A stretch of 64,000 bases of DNA from Muraenolepis orangiensis (lineage: Eukaryota; Chordata; Actinopteri; Gadiformes; Muraenolepididae). The stretch is taken from NCBI GenBank assembly GCA_027704905.1, contig CM051006.1, positions 483,713-547,712 of the forward strand, in the 5' to 3' direction. A model generated the notes under the pieces. The model did no database searches and was not told the DNA's origin. It worked only from the letters and a program-made list of their open reading frames with translations. Both the position numbers and the translations under genes were made by a program. Shown here piece by piece: positions 63,636 to 64,000 of the stretch (position 1 is the stretch's first letter; each line of letters begins with the position of its first letter).

Positions 63636-63641
63636 AATAAA
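63636..63641 (+). terminator. candidate tsc1 polyadenylation signal AATAAA
   Basis: Canonical hexamer in GAACAATAAAGGTTGTCG, with a GT/T-rich element downstream. Confidence 0.6.
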
Positions 63642-63661
63642 GGTTGTCGTCAATGTTTTGC

Positions 63662-64000
63662 ACTACACTCGCTGGTTTGTGATGTTATTTTTTGTATTAA
63701 TTGTTCTTTGTTTGTATTTGTCGGTAAAGCCATTGTAAAGTTGTGTTATCTCACAATGTTGAGCTGTTAAGCTACAACCGATTTCAGGTTAGCCGAAATT
63801 AAAGGATTTAACGGAAGAATGGAGGACTGTTCCACTAAAGCGGAATAGTGTCAAATATAATGGTATTTATATTATATAAAAGGTATTTAAAATATGATCA
63901 TCTATTTTCCTGGCCTCAAAACAGTGACCTTACATCTCATAACAAAGTGACTAGTATGCTATACAGACAGAAGGTTGGATCTCAATAAGAAGTCATGTTC
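63662..64000. other. downstream of tsc1, nothing recognised
   Basis: AT-rich sequence with no open frame of note and no repeat that I recognise. Confidence 0.6.

Larger units (their letters stand above)
61723..63660 (+). other. tsc1: tsc1 3'UTR
   Basis: Begins with a 400-base GGA/GAGA purine array (61730-62135) holding AGATGAAGAGGAGG units. Further on are an AT tract at 62653-62675, low-complexity T-rich parts and (CA)n at 63482-63515. The best 3' end is AATAAA at 63636-63641 followed by a GT-rich TGTTTTGCAC. Confidence 0.6.

Overview
The window reads as nuclear DNA of a teleost fish. It holds intron-rich vertebrate genes, very long dinucleotide microsatellites inside introns, several tRNA-derived SINEs, Gypsy and BEL/Pao LTR elements and an L2/CR1-like LINE fragment. 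The microsatellite density would fit a cod-like (gadiform) genome, but that is only a guess. The three host genes all have human counterparts on chromosome arm 9q (NIBAN2, SLC31A2, TSC1), so their linkage looks ancient although the immediate adjacency is a fish arrangement.

Layout. 1-4.5 kb: last three coding exons and 3'UTR of niban2 (+). 4.5-19.4 kb: a transposon-rich block between two convergent gene ends, with a decayed Gypsy element (-) whose protease segment has been blown up into a 26-bp minisatellite of about 70 copies, a 5'-truncated BEL/Pao element (-), a GGGA purine array, a poly-G minisatellite and an L2-like LINE 3' fragment (-). 19.6-34.1 kb: slc31a2 (-), a copper-transporter-family gene with three coding exons. 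Its intron 1 carries an 8.3-kb Gypsy element (+) that contains a second, 5'-truncated Gypsy element; its intron 2 is mostly a 41-bp minisatellite. 34.1-35.5 kb: microsatellite-rich spacer between two divergent gene starts. 35.5-63.7 kb: the complete tsc1 gene (+), with 21 coding exons that join in phase and match the vertebrate hamartin exon plan, plus a 5'UTR exon and a long 3'UTR.

How it fits together. slc31a2 and tsc1 are arranged head to head. slc31a2 is a copper-channel-family protein of endosomes and lysosomes; tsc1 encodes hamartin, the scaffold of the TSC complex that restrains mTORC1. A perfect CLEAR-type site (GTCACGTGAC) and a full CRE (TGACGTCA) lie in the probable slc31a2 promoter.

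The most unusual theme is tandem arrays that carry 5' splice sites. The slc31a2 exon 2 donor and the tsc1 exon 16 donor (with its upstream codons) have each been duplicated into downstream arrays, and two other tsc1 introns hold arrays of donor-like sequence. In tsc1 exon 16 the copies stay open and most are in frame, so they could yield length variants of the coiled coil. A second theme is perfect inverted duplications, including a 44-bp palindrome and a 30-bp foldback inside tsc1 intron 4. A third is long (TG)n tracts in place of normal polypyrimidine tracts at six splice acceptors. The tsc1 and niban2 C-termini each show a likely frame break next to C-rich homopolymers; assembly error must be excluded first. 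No new gene system beyond these was found.
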